From the NCBI GenBank assembly GCA_002482545.1, contig DLGF01000024.1, positions 161,762 through 225,761 on the forward strand: 64,000 nucleotides of DNA, in the 5' to 3' direction. Numbering within the stretch: the first letter of the stretch is position 1; each line of letters begins with the position of its first letter. Of the stretch, positions 51,955-59,004 are shown one piece after another. The position numbers and the translations under genes were made by a program. The notes below the pieces were generated by a model. The model did no database searches and was not told where the DNA came from. It saw only the letters and a program-made list of their open reading frames with translations. The stretch comes from Sporomusaceae bacterium UBA7701. GTDB taxonomy: Bacteria > Bacillota > Negativicutes > Sporomusales > UBA7701.

Positions 51955-51983
51955 CCCATTATCTCCACAATTTTGCCGCCAAG

Positions 51984-52014
51984 TATAATCCACCAGTCAG
52001 CTTGATATATTTCA
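51984..52014 (-). promoter_or_regulatory. Candidate sigma-G-like promoter of the ger operon
   Basis: On the minus strand TGAAAT, 18 nt, GATTATA lies about 30 bp upstream of gerA. It resembles the sigma-G/F pattern (TGAATA, CATnnTA) expected for forespore germination genes, but is not a perfect match. Confidence 0.4.
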
Positions 52015-52389
52015 ATCTTTGCGGTAACGGATATTGCAGCAATTGCCTGTATCTTACTAAATCGCCCCTTTATCTAAAGCGGGGTGAGGGCTATACCTGC
52101 ATGAATGTTAACGGCAAGCTATTTTTAAGGCTTTTTGAAACCAGTTGGTGAATATTACACCCGCGGCTTCGACAAATAACGCGTTCAGTAAAAATTTATT
52201 CATAGGAACGTCTCCCGGGGACAATTATCCCCCCAATATTAGGATAATATTCCTTGCTTTCAGCCATTCATGGTTCCTCCCGGGGCGCACCACGAAATCG
52301 GCCAATACGGATATTCTCGTCCTCGGGATTGCCTTTTTAGCGGCTTTCGGTCTGGTGTATTACGCGCTTTTCTAGACTTCGTGAAAATG
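52015..52389. other. Gene-poor stretch upstream of the ger operon
   Basis: No well-supported gene. A plus-strand open frame (52145-52375) has only a GTG without a ribosome site and no recognisable domain. Confidence 0.4.
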
Positions 52390-52426
52390 CAAAAATAAAA
52401 ATGGCCTGCTCTTCCTCGAAGCAGGC
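52390..52426 (-). terminator. Terminator of the 52454 gene
   Basis: Stem GCCTGCT/AGCAGGC with a 9-nt loop, followed on the minus strand by TTTTTATTTTTG. It lies 28 bp past the stop. Confidence 0.82.
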
Positions 52427-52453
52427 TTTAGACACGGCATCTATCTGAGCTTA

Positions 52454-52732
52454 TCAGCAAGGCCCAGGCGAGGTTGACGGGTTTTTCTTAAGCAAAGCGA
52501 TTTCGTCACGTAATTCTTGTAATTCCCTCGTTATGTTTTTATGATCTTTTTCTCCATTCTTAGTTGTAGCGTCATCTTCTCGATGACTTTTTATTGCAAC
52601 TACTAATGCTAATACACTCGATAATAAAGAAAGTATCAACGTTAATAAAAGCAACTTATAAGTTTCTTTAGACGAGGAAATATTGTCATGCTGTACTAAC
52701 TCTATCTCCCTGGAATTTGGATCGGTAGTCAT
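52454..52732 (-). CDS. Small membrane protein, unknown function
   Basis: 92 residues, ATG with GGGAAGGG upstream. One membrane helix (LLLLTLILSLLSSVLALVV) is followed by a charged coiled-coil tail (ITRELQELRDEIALLKK). Unrecognised family; monocistronic with its own terminator. Confidence 0.6.
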   Translation of the reverse strand: MTTDPNSREIELVQHDNISSSKETYKLLLLTLILSLLSSVLALVVAIKSHREDDATTKNGEKDHKNITRELQELRDEIALLKKNPSTSPGPC

Positions 52733-52834
52733 CGCTTTACCCTTCCCGCATCATATGCAGCAAAGTCTAGGTTGTCTTCGGAATCATCACAGTTAAAACC
52801 TCAGTGTATAATGGCGAAAACCTGGAAAGAATGT

Positions 52835-52948
52835 TTATTGTAAATGGAAGTCAAAATCAGGATATTGTTCCTTTATCGCCGCGATGATACGCATGTTGAT
52901 TCCCAGGAGCAAGAAAAAGACGCCCCATGCGCCCATGTTGTTGTTCAT
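52835..52948 (-). CDS. Micro-protein with one membrane helix
   Basis: 37 residues, too short for common gene finders. It begins MNNNMGAWGVFFLLLGINMR and continues IIAAIKEQYPDFD. GTGGGGGA stands about 6 nt before the ATG. The clean start, helix and stop suggest a real gene; no homolog known to me. Confidence 0.45.
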   Translation of the reverse strand: MNNNMGAWGVFFLLLGINMRIIAAIKEQYPDFDFHLQ

Positions 52949-53263
52949 AGTCCGTCCCCCACCTTTTCTTTATTGTATAAATTGGAATCAACGGCCTACC
53001 CGTCACAAGAATTGACGCGAGAGAGGCTATACACATGTTCTATTATATGCAACGGTAGGGAATATGATTAATATAGATATCTTAAACCTTCATAGCTTAT
53101 GCAAAATTTTGTGGTATTATATATGGGCGACATCCCGATAATCCATAACTGGTAGACTCTGCAAAATAAACAGTCGTGAGAATGCCGGCCAGGGTTGACA
53201 TAGACCCCTAATTATGTAAAAGCTACTGAATATGGACCGCAGTTGTTGCGCCGTCAAACTTTT
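52949..53263. other. Gene-free stretch
   Basis: No supported gene. The plus-strand frame over 52844-53071 is antisense to the micro-protein and has no ribosome site. Confidence 0.4.
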
Positions 53264-53306
53264 GTGATAACAGGGCATGCTTGCTTTAAGCATGCCCTGT
53301 TATCAC
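53264..53306 (-). terminator. Long perfect hairpin after the second DUF1540 gene
   Basis: A perfect 19-bp stem beginning GTGATAACAGGGCATGC with a 5-nt loop immediately follows the stop codon. There is no T tract, so it may stabilise the mRNA end rather than terminate. Confidence 0.65.
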
Positions 53307-53456
53307 TTACTTTGTTTTGAAAGTGCTACAGCATGTACCCGCAGAGGATTTCACCCGGTTGTCGCCGTTCGAGCGAACTTCGATACCATCGGCGTGGCAT
53401 TCATAGCCTTTGTTGTAATGGCATTCTTCACACATACACTTTGATACTCTGGACAT
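53307..53456 (-). CDS. DUF1540 cysteine-rich small protein, second copy
   Basis: 49 residues translated directly from the minus strand: MSRVSKCMCEECHYNKGY, then ECHADGIEV and AGTCCSTFKTK. Same Cys spacing and length as the 34875 product. ATG is preceded by AAGGAGGTGACG. The two copies lie in different parts of the same cargo region. Confidence 0.88.
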   Translation of the reverse strand: MSRVSKCMCEECHYNKGYECHADGIEVRSNGDNRVKSSAGTCCSTFKTK

Positions 53457-53711
53457 GACGTCACCTCCTTGATGATAGTATGACCTTGCTTCAATACAAT
53501 ACAGCTGGGAAATTATACAAGTCCGGTCTCCAGCCGGCCTTTACCCAGAATGTATTACTATGTTCTTCCTTAAAATGGATGACAGGGTCGACTCAAAAGT
53601 CTAACTAACCTTTAAAGTGGCCTAGAAGCAAAAAGGCGCAAGCTTTTGCACCGGAAACTTGTGCAGACTTGCGCTTCTTCATACCAAAAATGAGGTAATT
53701 ATTTTACTGAT

Positions 53712-53962
53712 GTACTGCAGCCAAAACTATCCTTTTTGTCGCCTATTTAAGGACTGACCACAATCAGTTTTTACAAGTTACCGAAGACATTTTCGATTCT
53801 ATTGATATAGGGGCCGGCTTCAAAGACATTCTGGAAATACTGGATTCAAAGCATCCATTAAAGCCCCTCCCAGGAGAGGATTTTCACTCCGCACATGCGC
53901 CCATAGATTATCTGGTTCCCTGGACCTTCAAATCCGGTCGCGACACGCCCTGCAAAAATGTC
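53712..53962 (+). other. Orphan open frame, possible gene remnant
   Basis: A plus-strand frame without start reads TILFVAYLRTDHNQFLQVTE, then DIGAGFKDILEILDSKHPL and HSAHAPIDYLVP. The composition looks protein-like but it runs into DNA antisense to the next gene. Probably the 3' relic of a lost gene; family not recognised. Confidence 0.3.
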
Positions 53963-54466
53963 TCACTGCCTATGGTGAGCTGCATGGTCGATGGCACCAG
54001 ATCCAGCGCCTTGTATAGCTTCGCTTTCACCACCGTCCTGTGCGTTCGCCGGGGGGCCGCCCGCTGGTTGACTGGTCTCGCTATGCTCATATTCCTGTAT
54101 GACCCGTTGTCCGGACTGATTAAAAAGTTCGTTGACAGTTTGTGGTACAACCGCAACGACCAATACGATAGAGATAATTGAAGAAATCAGGTATACAGTG
54201 GCCGTGGCGCGTTGATTTTGCCATTGCCGTTTTGCGACAAAAATGAACCGTAGCGACACTGCCAATGAAACAATCAAAAACAGGGCTTGAAGCGGACCAG
54301 GAAGTACCAGTAGACTTGTTCCTATGGTGGTCAGACCAAGAGCAATGAGCAGGGTGTGTACCCAGTGATGGGATGATGCCACAATGGCCAATAAAATCGA
54401 ACCAATCCCTTTTAGGACACTTCTCTCCTTCTTTTTATCACTGGCAGAGTCGGCTGTTACGTTCAT
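53963..54466 (-). CDS. Membrane protein of the DUF2933 operon
   Basis: 167 residues with about three helices (ILLAIVASSHHWVHTLLIALG, LPGPLQALFLIVSLAVSLRF, VYLISSIISIVLVVAVVP). It has a conspicuous SSHHWVH motif and a hydrophilic tail ending in DHAAHHRQ. The His could bind metal, somewhat like MerC/T-type membrane proteins, but it is not a clear member. Third gene of the site D operon. Confidence 0.62.
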   Translation of the reverse strand: MNVTADSASDKKKERSVLKGIGSILLAIVASSHHWVHTLLIALGLTTIGTSLLVLPGPLQALFLIVSLAVSLRFIFVAKRQWQNQRATATVYLISSIISIVLVVAVVPQTVNELFNQSGQRVIQEYEHSETSQPAGGPPANAQDGGESEAIQGAGSGAIDHAAHHRQ

Positions 54467-54478
54467 ATATACCTCCGT

Positions 54479-54691
54479 TCATGTTCCAAAGCCGGCGTAC
54501 ACTGTCGACAACCGAATAATGTACTCCAGCTTGTGTCGATGCAAGATCTCTCGGACTTGCCCGATTGTGATTTCGTAACCCGCTGCAGCCGGCGCCCTTT
54601 TTTTCCTCAGAAGCTTTTCCAAAGCCTGAGTAATTGTATAAAGGTCCTTGGATTTGGCTGTACGATATGCCTGGATCACCAAGTTTTCCAT
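54479..54691 (-). CDS. Small soluble protein of the DUF2933 operon
   Basis: 70 residues from the ATG at 54691 (AAGGGGG 7 nt upstream). Mixed helical sequence (NLVIQAYRTAKSKDLYTIT, EITIGQVREILHRHKLEY). Not recognised. Lies between the DUF2933 gene, which it precedes by a 19-bp gap, and the 53963 membrane protein. Confidence 0.55.
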   Translation of the reverse strand: MENLVIQAYRTAKSKDLYTITQALEKLLRKKRAPAAAGYEITIGQVREILHRHKLEYIIRLSTVYAGFGT

Positions 54692-54710
54692 CCTCATGCC
54701 CCCTTCTCGA

Positions 54711-54965
54711 TTACGGGGCTGCATTGTCTTGTGCCTGATCTTTCCTCTTATGCATGCCGCGCATCATAAATATGTGCATTAACGGGCACATCAGAAACGC
54801 GAGGTAACTGGCGACCGTCCCGTAGCCCATCGCCTTCAAGCCAAATGCCAATCCTAGGGGTACAAGACAGCACAGCACCATCATTAAGCCGTGCTTCATT
54901 CCATGGCCGGATTTCGACTGGTGGCAACCTTCTTTTTTCTCATTTGAATCCCGGTTATCTTGCAT
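54711..54965 (-). CDS. DUF2933-type membrane protein
   Basis: 84 residues. A Lys/His-rich N-terminus is followed by two helices (GLMMVLCCLVPLGLAFGLKA, VASYLAFLMCPLMHIFMM) with CPLMHIFMMRGMH, matching DUF2933-type proteins often found in copper and silver loci. First gene behind promoter D. Confidence 0.8.
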   Translation of the reverse strand: MQDNRDSNEKKEGCHQSKSGHGMKHGLMMVLCCLVPLGLAFGLKAMGYGTVASYLAFLMCPLMHIFMMRGMHKRKDQAQDNAAP

Positions 54966-55141
54966 AATTCTCTTTCCCCTTCCACCTAGCGGCTTACATC
55001 ATTTTCATAATCCCGCGCTTTCTCACTTATTCGGATCAAAAGCATGCAGATGATAAAAATGTTCACCAGAAAAAATATCGTGGACACTCCCGTTCACCTC
55101 ACATTAAAACCGTAAAAAGTTAACTTCTATTTTCACTTCAC
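54966..55141. other. Leader of the DUF2933 operon
   Basis: Between promoter D and the DUF2933 start, a ~175 nt leader without a gene. Nothing else recognised. Confidence 0.35.
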
Positions 55142-55184
55142 AGTATAGCCGTCATCTATGAAAAACCGATGAACAAATTTTGAG
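55142..55184 (-). promoter_or_regulatory. 11-bp direct-repeat promoter, site D
   Basis: Plus-strand TGAA units at 55159 and 55170 and TGAG at 55181 (period 11). The -10 TATACT is at 55142-55147, 11 nt from the nearest unit. Upstream of the DUF2933 operon. Confidence 0.78.
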
Positions 55185-55521
55185 TTTGTTGTGGGTTTTT
55201 ATTTGCCGCTATCGGGTAAATTTCAACCACTCGAAAAAAATAAACGCCGAGCGCATCCGTTCGACGTTCTATATAAACCGGCTTGACCCACTGAATCACA
55301 TTAGCGGATGGCAGGTAGCACAAGCCGGGGCTTATCACTCGCATCCAACACCCTCGTCACTTGAAAGACCTTCTCCATCAGAGGCCTGGCGCTCCAAAAG
55401 TATAATGCGTCTGACTAATGCGCGGCGCACAAATATTCAAAGTCCAAGCCAAGCGAGTGGCATAAAGCCTCTCTTGGTAGCTACAGAAATCACCTTCACT
55501 CATATCGTCAGTCAAGTTAAC
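55185..55521. other. Gene-free stretch
   Basis: No supported gene on either strand. Frames crossing it have no ribosome sites; a minus-strand frame (55156-55344) overlaps promoter D and is rejected. Confidence 0.4.
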
Positions 55522-55776
55522 TCATGCCAGTTCTTTTTTCATCCGCAGATATTCGTCATGCCCGATCTCCCCTTTTGTATAACGCTGCTGCAAAATCGCC
55601 AGGGCATCCGGGGTTGCCGCGCCTTGGCCGGGGCGAGCCACCGCCCGGAACAGCCAGACCGCGCCCAGCACCATAACGGCGAAGAAGGCCAATTGCGTAG
55701 CCATTCCAATAAGCATGCCAATCCCTCCTCCCAATGACCCATACCCGCCAAATCCATATCCCATCATTCCCATCAT
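55522..55776 (-). CDS. SHOCT-domain small membrane protein
   Basis: 84 residues. Met/Gly-rich start (MMGMMGYGFGGYGSLGGG), one helix (LAFFAVMVLGAVWLFRAV), then a SHOCT motif (ALAILQQRYTKGEIGHDEY). Short paralog of the 42286 product. It follows the kinase gene and has its own promoter E. Confidence 0.88.
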   Translation of the reverse strand: MMGMMGYGFGGYGSLGGGIGMLIGMATQLAFFAVMVLGAVWLFRAVARPGQGAATPDALAILQQRYTKGEIGHDEYLRMKKELA

Positions 55777-55806
55777 GATTCACTCCCCTTTCCTATTCTT
55801 ACCGAC

Positions 55807-55860
55807 AATATACCACTTATATGTGGAGACATTATGGAGAAAGACTGGAGATTCTATGAG
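55807..55860 (-). promoter_or_regulatory. 11-bp direct-repeat promoter, site E (best copy)
   Basis: TGGAGA occurs exactly at 55824, 55835 and 55846, with TGAG at 55857, all at period 11. On the minus strand these are TCTCCA half-sites. The -10 TATATT (55807-55812) is 11 nt from the nearest. It drives the SHOCT gene. Confidence 0.86.
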
Positions 55861-56996
55861 GGTTTGACAGGCAGGGAAAAAGAAAATGAACTGCCTTGGC
55901 CGACCACACTGTTTACTTTTATCGTTCCCCGTTGAGCGTTGACGAGTTGGCGGACGATGGCTAGCCCCAAGCCACTGCCGCCGCTATGCTTGGAGCGTGA
56001 GGAATCAACGCGGTAAAAATAGTCAAAGATGAATGGCAGATTCTCTGGTGGAATGCCAACGCCGGTATCGGCAACGCTCACCACAGCCTTATCTCCTTCG
56101 GCCGTCGCAGACAGCGTTATCGTACCGTCTACCGGCGTATACTTTATCGCATTGACCACAAGGTTATAGACGATCTGGCAAAACCTGGTCGGGTCTGCCC
56201 AGGCAACAGCTTGCTTATCCGGTAACGCCAGAGCAAGGTGTATACTCTTTCCGTCGGCCAGAGGTTTAATCCTATTGACTACGTCGGCCAAAACATCGTT
56301 TACTGCTACTGACGAAAATTCTAGCCGTAGCTGACCCGCCTCCAGCAGCGACAGATCACGTAAGTCCTCGACAATTTTGGTAAGTCGGTCAATTTCTTCG
56401 GTCAATGAGCCCACCTGGGCAGCATCAGGGATTACTACCCCGTCGGCTATCCCTTCCAAATTGGCCTTTAATATCGCCAGCGGGGTGCGTAATTCGTGGG
56501 CCACTCCGGCGAGGAATCTTTGCCGCAGCACGTTGCTGGACTTCAGGCTGGCCGCCATAGAGTTAAACGATTTTGCCAGTTGGCCGATTTCGTCTTTCCG
56601 ACTGTCGGACACCGTAATATCCAGGTCGCCCTTAGTAACCGCGTTCACCGCTTTATTTAAATTTAGAACCGGGGTGGAGATACTACGGGCTAGATAGTAG
56701 CTGACAGCTGCCCCAGCGACTGTCATGAATATTGCCACTAGCGTCAGGGATTGCCTGAACGAAGCCAGGAATTCTATTTCCGGCCTTCCCATCATGGCTG
56801 CCATCATATCGCCCCCCATCATGGCTGCCATATCACCTCCCCGCATCATGCCATGCATCCCGCTCCCGTGGTACATGTAGATGTAATTGCTGAAACTGGC
56901 CGATACTTGATAGTTAACGATCAAGGCTAAGGCGGACACCATGGCTACCGTCGACAAGAATGAAAACGCCATTATACGGGCCAGCAGGCTACGCAT
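55854..56996 (-). CDS. Sensor histidine kinase with Met/His-rich sensor loop
   Basis: 380 residues from the ATG that overlaps the regulator stop by 8 bp; the longer frame is antisense to nothing conserved and inside the regulator gene. Two helices (about 8-28 and 84-104) flank a short extracytoplasmic loop. Residues 41-69 of that loop contain eleven Met and two His (HGSGMHGMMRGGDMAAMM). HAMP follows, then phosphoacceptor H167 in GVAHELRTPLAIL, and HATPase motifs NLVVNAIKYTP, DTGVGIPPENL and GGSGLGLAIVRQL. The loop suggests Cu(I) or Ag(I) sensing. Confidence 0.94.
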   Translation of the reverse strand: MRSLLARIMAFSFLSTVAMVSALALIVNYQVSASFSNYIYMYHGSGMHGMMRGGDMAAMMGGDMMAAMMGRPEIEFLASFRQSLTLVAIFMTVAGAAVSYYLARSISTPVLNLNKAVNAVTKGDLDITVSDSRKDEIGQLAKSFNSMAASLKSSNVLRQRFLAGVAHELRTPLAILKANLEGIADGVVIPDAAQVGSLTEEIDRLTKIVEDLRDLSLLEAGQLRLEFSSVAVNDVLADVVNRIKPLADGKSIHLALALPDKQAVAWADPTRFCQIVYNLVVNAIKYTPVDGTITLSATAEGDKAVVSVADTGVGIPPENLPFIFDYFYRVDSSRSKHSGGSGLGLAIVRQLVNAQRGTIKVNSVVGQGSSFSFSLPVKPS

Positions 56997-57678
56997 GATC
57001 ATCACCAGCCATCTTGTAGCCGACACCATAGATTGTCCGAATATAACGGGGCTGGTTGGGGTCGTCGCCAATTTTTCTGCGCAAGTTTTTGATATGCGAG
57101 TCAATGGTCCTCTCAAAGCCATCGTAGCTGTTACCCTGAGTCCGCTCCACTAATTGCAGCCTGGTAAAAGCTTGTCCGGTATGGCTCATGAGCAATTCCA
57201 GCAGTTTATATTCGGTCGGTGTTAATTCAACGGTCTCGTCGTTCACCGTAACAGTATGTCTTACAGAATTCAGCTTAATATTCCCCACGCGGAGAACACG
57301 GTCTTCCCCCGCAGCCGTTGGTTTCATTCGGCGGATGATTGCCCTGATACGGGCCAGCACCTCACGCGGACTGAAAGGTTTTGTCACGTAATCGTCAGCT
57401 CCAAGGTCGAGCCCGCTGACCCGTTGGTCCTCGCCAGCGGCTGCAGTCAACATAATGATAGGCACATTGCTTGTCCGCCGTATCTCCTTGCACACCTCCC
57501 AGCCATCTATGCCGGGAAGCATTAAATCAAGAAGAAGCACATCCGGCTGAAATCGAAGGACTTTATCTACGGCTACCAATCCATCAAACGCCGTTTCCAC
57601 TGTATATCCCTCTTTGAGCAAATATGCTTTCAGCACTTTAACCAATTTTTCGTCATCGTCAACGACCAGAACTTTCAT
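56989..57678 (-). CDS. OmpR/PhoB-family response regulator
   Basis: 229 residues. The receiver has the phosphoacceptor Asp in VLLLDLMLPGIDGWEV and the conserved Lys in DDYVTKPFSPRE. The C-terminal winged-helix DNA-binding domain ends in the wing region RTIYGVGYKMAGD. It is translationally coupled to the kinase. The seven 11-bp-repeat promoters in this window are the natural candidates for its targets. Confidence 0.95.
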   Translation of the reverse strand: MKVLVVDDDEKLVKVLKAYLLKEGYTVETAFDGLVAVDKVLRFQPDVLLLDLMLPGIDGWEVCKEIRRTSNVPIIMLTAAAGEDQRVSGLDLGADDYVTKPFSPREVLARIRAIIRRMKPTAAGEDRVLRVGNIKLNSVRHTVTVNDETVELTPTEYKLLELLMSHTGQAFTRLQLVERTQGNSYDGFERTIDSHIKNLRRKIGDDPNQPRYIRTIYGVGYKMAGDDHA

Positions 57679-57790
57679 TGTAAACCCCTCCGGCTTTTAT
57701 AGATATCATACTCATATCGCAACCGGCAAATTGTGTGGAAAATATGATGTTGGCTTTATTCATTATGGCGACAAGACTGGGGTCATTACC

Positions 57791-58048
57791 TCACGGTTTC
57801 GCAAGTCTTCTTGTACAACAGGCAAGGAACAGTTCCCCTGGAAACTGTTCCTTGCCTGCGGTCAATCGACTCAGCTTATGTAAGCCCAGCTCCTGGTAAA
57901 CCGACACCTTTGCGGGCAATTTGTACATATCTCCGAAGATATTCCGCCAGTGCCACTTTTGTTGAGACTTTAACGCCACCTCAGCCGGCCATCGGTAAAA
58001 TCGGTTATTATCTCCGTTCTCTTTACTGATCTGCTTACCATAATTCAT
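57791..58048 (-). CDS. Small protein ahead of the two-component genes (uncertain)
   Basis: Up to 85 residues, ATG with GAAGG upstream, starting 42 bp downstream of the -10 of promoter F. The middle is Trp/Lys-rich (WPAEVALKSQQKWHWRNIF, MYKLPAKVSVYQELGLHKL). A perfect 16-bp palindrome (57819-57858) lies inside its 3' part, so the true gene may end earlier or the frame may be spurious. Unknown family. Confidence 0.42.
   Translation of the reverse strand: MNYGKQISKENGDNNRFYRWPAEVALKSQQKWHWRNIFGDMYKLPAKVSVYQELGLHKLSRLTAGKEQFPGELFLACCTRRLAKP
57819..57858. repeat. Perfect 16-bp palindrome
   Basis: CAGGCAAGGAACAGTT and AACTGTTCCTTGCCTG around an 8-nt loop, between promoter F and the response regulator. 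No T tract follows; it could attenuate transcription into the two-component genes. Confidence 0.65.
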
Positions 58049-58089
58049 TAAACCTTCGCCCCCATCTAACTAAATTGGGCTTTGGCTTC

Positions 58090-58143
58090 ATTTTACTTTT
58101 GTTAGATGAAAATTTAACGAAGGTATGATGGAGAAATTATGAG
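58090..58143 (-). promoter_or_regulatory. 11-bp direct-repeat promoter, site F
   Basis: Plus-strand TGAA 58107, CGAA 58118, TGGA 58129 and TGAG 58140 (period 11). The -10 TAAAAT is at 58090-58095, 11 nt away. It lies upstream of the small 57791 frame and, about 420 bp further, the response regulator, so it would give autoregulation. Confidence 0.78.
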
Positions 58144-58154
58144 GTTTTCGTCTC

Positions 58155-58763
58155 CTACGCCGTGGCCAGGATTAGCTTGACAATCTTCCCGGCTACATTC
58201 TCCACCTTCTCGATAGATATTCCGGCTTTTTTTACATTTTCTACCGTTCGTCTATTGATATTGGACCCGATAAGAAACAAGAACACGGGGTTCAATGTAT
58301 CCATCAGCCAGCCTAAAACCGGATTGTCGCTGCGGACATGCTCTAAGAGCACGATCTTTCCTTCCGGTTTACACACCCGCCGCGCTTCCCGCAACCCCTG
58401 AACCGGGTCAGGCACCGAGCAAAAAACGCAGGTTGCCACCACCGTATCGAAGGTATTGTCAGCAAAGCTCAAATGCTGCGCGTCCATTTCCAGCAAAGTA
58501 ACCGGCACCTTTGTCAAGTGCACCCTGTTTTTGGCTTTTGCCAGCATCCCCTGGCTAAAGTCGATGCAGGTGACCCGGCAACCCTCCCGGTAAAAGGGAA
58601 GGTTGCTGCCTGTGCCGACGCCGATTTCAAGCACATCGCCGCTGGCCTGCTCAATGGTTTTTTTTCTGAGACGTTCCGGGATCATCCTGTCCATCCAGTC
58701 GTAATACATAGCGGTCCTGTTATATCTTTCGCGGATGGTTTCAGTAAGGTCACGCTCTCCCAC
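58155..58763 (-). CDS. Class I SAM-dependent methyltransferase
   Basis: UbiE/Coq5-like methyltransferase of 202 residues. GTG start with AGAGGGGGG upstream. SAM motif I is VLEIGVGTGSNLPFY, motif II-type DFSQGMLAKAK follows, and post-motif VLLEHVRSD. It is third in the copA-copZ transcription unit (26 bp after copZ). Substrate unknown; related genes are known in metal loci without proven role. Confidence 0.87.
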   Translation of the reverse strand: MGERDLTETIRERYNRTAMYYDWMDRMIPERLRKKTIEQASGDVLEIGVGTGSNLPFYREGCRVTCIDFSQGMLAKAKNRVHLTKVPVTLLEMDAQHLSFADNTFDTVVATCVFCSVPDPVQGLREARRVCKPEGKIVLLEHVRSDNPVLGWLMDTLNPVFLFLIGSNINRRTVENVKKAGISIEKVENVAGKIVKLILATA

Positions 58764-58789
58764 AGCCCACCCCCCTCTGAGTTCCCCGG

Positions 58790-58999
58790 TTATTCTATAG
58801 AAACAACTTCGTAGCCAGCCTCCTCAACGGCGGCTTTAATCTTTTCGGCGTCAACCTCGTGGGCTAACTCCACTGTGGCAAAATTACCCGCCAAATCGAC
58901 CTTGGCGGACTTTACGCCGCCGACTTCTTTTAGGGCTGCTTCCACGTGACTGGCACAGTGTCCGCATGTCATCCCCGCGATAAAAATTTTCTTTGTCAT
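58790..58999 (-). CDS. copZ: Copper chaperone CopZ
   Basis: Cytoplasmic Cu(I) carrier that hands copper to CopA. It has 69 residues from the ATG at 58999 (AAGGA 8 nt upstream). Single HMA domain with metal site GMTCGHC and a ferredoxin-like fold pattern (VKSAKVDLAGNFATVEL). It is 5 bp from copA. Confidence 0.95.
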   Translation of the reverse strand: MTKKIFIAGMTCGHCASHVEAALKEVGGVKSAKVDLAGNFATVELAHEVDAEKIKAAVEEAGYEVVSIE

Positions 59000-59004
59000 T
59001 GCAA

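Noticed and set aside
52145..52375. 76-codon plus-strand frame
   Set aside because: GTG only, no ribosome site, no recognisable pattern.
55180..55737. 185-codon plus-strand frame
   Set aside because: Crosses promoter D and the SHOCT gene in antisense; no ribosome site.
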